The translations under genes were made by a program, and so were the position numbers. 6,529 nt of DNA, taken from JASHVB01 sp049522565. GTDB taxonomy: Bacteria; Pseudomonadota; Alphaproteobacteria; Acetobacterales; Acetobacteraceae. Shown here piece after piece: positions 5,329 to 6,529 of this stretch (position 1 is the first letter of the stretch; every line of letters begins with the position of its first letter). The stretch covers positions 1 to 6,529 of the forward strand of contig JBEKNT010000392.1 in NCBI GenBank assembly GCA_049522565.1, read 5' to 3'. Under the pieces are notes generated by a model that saw nothing but the letters and a program-made list of their open reading frames with translations, had not been told where the DNA came from and made no database searches.

Positions 5329-5365
5329 ACCAGCCGAGAGTCAGTCGTTCGGACGCCCGGCGTTA
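5298..5365 (-). repeat. Dispersed intergenic repeat, copy B, starting at the soxG stop codon
   Basis: Read on the minus strand, this stretch starts with the soxG TAA and matches copy A (124-191) at 58 of 68 positions without gaps. The shared part includes CGCC[AG]GGCG right after the stop, the ACTGACTCTCG block, and the 28-base core. It overlaps the right arm of the 116-base palindromic element. Confidence 0.8.
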
Positions 5366-5887
5366 GCGCGCGTCCGGCATGGGCAGGAATTCCCGGCTTG
5401 CCTCCCGCAAGCACTGCCAGACATAGGGCGCATGCGAACGCGCCACCTCGATGCGGAACAGTTCGGCCTCCGCGCGCCACAGCACGATCGCCACCTTGCC
5501 GAACAACGTGCGTGTGCAGGCGCCAACCGGGAAGCCATGCGGATCGAGATCCAGCGCGTTGAACGCGTTGATACACCAGGCGGCGCGCGGGCCGGACACG
5601 TCGATCCCGACATAGGCGTGCGAGACATCGACGATGCTGCCCGGCGCGTCCAATGCCTGCTGCGCCAGCGTGGATTCGGTTTCCGGTGCCAGCACCAGCC
5701 ATTCGTCCGGTCCAAGCCACAATGCGGTCCGGTCGCGCACGATCACCGCCCGGCACGGCGCGGTGCCGAGCAATACGCCGATTGCCATGCCGATCGTCGC
5801 GGCGGCGGCGGTGTCGCCGCGGACCACCAGGCGGGTGGCGGGCTCGGCCGGATGGAGTCGCACCGGCAGGTCGGCAAATTCAACCAT
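5363..5887 (-). CDS. soxG: Sarcosine oxidase gamma subunit
   Basis: Small subunit of the heterotetrameric (alpha-beta-gamma-delta) sarcosine oxidase, which demethylates sarcosine to glycine with tetrahydrofolate and oxygen, forming 5,10-methylene-THF and peroxide. From the ATG at 5887 it has 174 residues. Family features include RAVIVRDRTALWLGPDEWLV in the N-terminal half, then GSIVDVSHAYVGIDVSGPRA, INAFNALDLDPHGFPVGACT and RTLFGKVAIVLWR, with FRIEVARSHAPYVWQCL near the end. It is distantly related to the GcvT fold. I chose 5887 because it overlaps the soxA stop by eight bases (ATGGTTGA) and AGGGG lies about ten bases upstream; an ATG at 5911 in the same frame would add eight residues (MTARGRGC) that look non-native. 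It follows soxA directly, as in soxBDAG operons, and its stop codon begins repeat copy B. Confidence 0.9.
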   Translation of the reverse strand: MVEFADLPVRLHPAEPATRLVVRGDTAAAATIGMAIGVLLGTAPCRAVIVRDRTALWLGPDEWLVLAPETESTLAQQALDAPGSIVDVSHAYVGIDVSGPRAAWCINAFNALDLDPHGFPVGACTRTLFGKVAIVLWRAEAELFRIEVARSHAPYVWQCLREASREFLPMPDAR

Positions 5888-6529
5888 GCAGCCGCGTCCC
5901 CTCGCGGTCATGGAACACCGGCCGGGTGACCGTCACCGGAATGACCCGATCCGGCAGCGGCACAAACAATGTGCTGCCGAGGCGCGCGCGTCCACCGGCG
6001 ACCAGCGCCAGGGCGATCGAGCGTTGCAGCGTCTCGCTCCAATAGGCCGAGGTGACATGGCCGAGCATGGCCGCCGGCACGCCCGGCTGCGGCGTGGCGA
6101 CGAGTTGCGCGCCGACTTCCAGCACCACACGCGCATCCGTGGTCAGCAGACCCACAAGCTGCCGCCGGTCCACGCGGACCATGTCCGGCAGAACCAGCGA
6201 GCGTTTCCCCACGAAGTCGCGTTTGCTTTTGCTAACCATCCACGCCAGGCCGAGATCGTCCGGCGTCACCGTGCCGTCGGTTTCCTGCCCGACCATGAAG
6301 AAGCCCTTCTCGGCGCGCAGCACGTGCATCGCCTCGGTGCCGTATGGCGTGATGTCGAACGGCGCACCGGCCGCGCACAATGCGTCCCACACGGACCGGG
6401 TAAAGCCGGCGGGCAGGTTGATCTCATAGCCCAACGCGCCGGTGAAGCTGGCGCGGAACAGCCGCGCCGCCACGCCTGCGACACGACAGGCGCGCACGCT
6501 CATATGCGGCATGGCGGCGACGTCGATGC
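5880..6529 (-). CDS. soxA: Sarcosine oxidase alpha subunit, C-terminal part (partial)
   Basis: C-terminal GcvT-like, tetrahydrofolate-using region of the large subunit of heterotetrameric sarcosine oxidase. About 216 residues are present, and the 5' part runs off the right edge; full-length proteins are near 1000 residues. The frame is open through the edge, and an internal ATG at 6512 is not the real start, because the upstream codons (IDVAAM) also read as the family. Recognisable blocks are FRASFTGALGYEINLPAGF, PYGTEAMHVLRAEKGFFMVG, GQETDGTVTPDDLGLAWMVS, KRDFVGKRSL, GHVTSAYWSETLQRSIALAL and the ending VFHDREGTRLHG. These correspond to the aminomethyltransferase domain and the terminal beta barrel. 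The stop overlaps the soxG start by eight bases. The NAD and FAD domains would lie beyond the window. Identification is sure. Confidence 0.95.
   Translation of the reverse strand, partial: IDVAAMPHMSVRACRVAGVAARLFRASFTGALGYEINLPAGFTRSVWDALCAAGAPFDITPYGTEAMHVLRAEKGFFMVGQETDGTVTPDDLGLAWMVSKSKRDFVGKRSLVLPDMVRVDRRQLVGLLTTDARVVLEVGAQLVATPQPGVPAAMLGHVTSAYWSETLQRSIALALVAGGRARLGSTLFVPLPDRVIPVTVTRPVFHDREGTRLHG

Larger units (their letters stand above)
5055..5362. other. Convergent intergenic region between nitrile hydratase operon and soxG
   Basis: These 308 bases contain no gene I can support. They are almost wholly repeat: the 83-base tandem array from 5066, the 116-base palindromic element and copy B. 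Bases 5253-5300 form the interior of the palindromic element and show no other signal. Open frames crossing it (for example 5153-5929 on the + strand) owe their openness to GC richness and run antisense through soxG. Confidence 0.7.

Noticed and set aside
5153..5929. A 258-residue + strand frame crossing the repeats and soxG
   Set aside because: It begins inside the tandem repeat and is antisense to soxG; no recognisable protein features.
1..6529. tRNA, rRNA or known riboswitch
   Set aside because: No cloverleaf-like segment with a CCA-proximal stem and TTCGA-type loop, and no riboswitch consensus, could be found by eye on either strand.

Overview
The window is GC-rich and codes densely in the GC3-biased style of a high-GC alphaproteobacterium. 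The RNase J sequence, the DUF1467 gene near it, the soxA-soxG tail and the intergenic GTCATGGCCGGGCTTG-type palindromes all fit that. An Acetobacteraceae/Rhodospirillales-like host is my best guess, but no marker here fixes the genus.

Left part (1-3125). At the left edge is the probable 3' end of an unidentified + strand gene (stop at 124-126). It converges with a minus-strand group read right to left: rnj (RNase J, 3125-1479), a YihY/BrkB-family membrane protein (1428-487) and a small DUF1467 membrane protein (477-217). The last two are tightly coupled. The BrkB gene is separated from rnj by a repeat with three stem-loops, and the 5' end of its reading frame lies inside that repeat.

Middle (3126-5054). 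A 282-base divergent intergenic region precedes a complete cobalt-type nitrile hydratase operon on the + strand: alpha (3408-4034), beta (4031-4690) and a P14K-like accessory/activator protein (4677-5054). All junctions overlap, and the accessory gene appears to start at TTG behind a strong Shine-Dalgarno sequence inside the beta gene. Together they should make a working nitrile-to-amide enzyme; no amidase, aldoxime dehydratase or cobalt transporter is visible in the window.

Right part (5055-6529). A 308-base convergent intergenic region holds a 2.3-copy tandem repeat with an 83-base period and a larger palindromic element. Beyond it, on the minus strand, are soxG (sarcosine oxidase gamma) and the C-terminal part of soxA (alpha), the distal end of a heterotetrameric sarcosine oxidase operon that runs off the right edge.

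The genes themselves are known families. The least explained material is the repeat family. A 28-base core occurs several times in both orientations. The copy at the left edge and the copy after soxG share about 68 bases at roughly 85% identity, and in both the similarity begins at the stop codon of the adjacent gene. Both lie between convergent genes.
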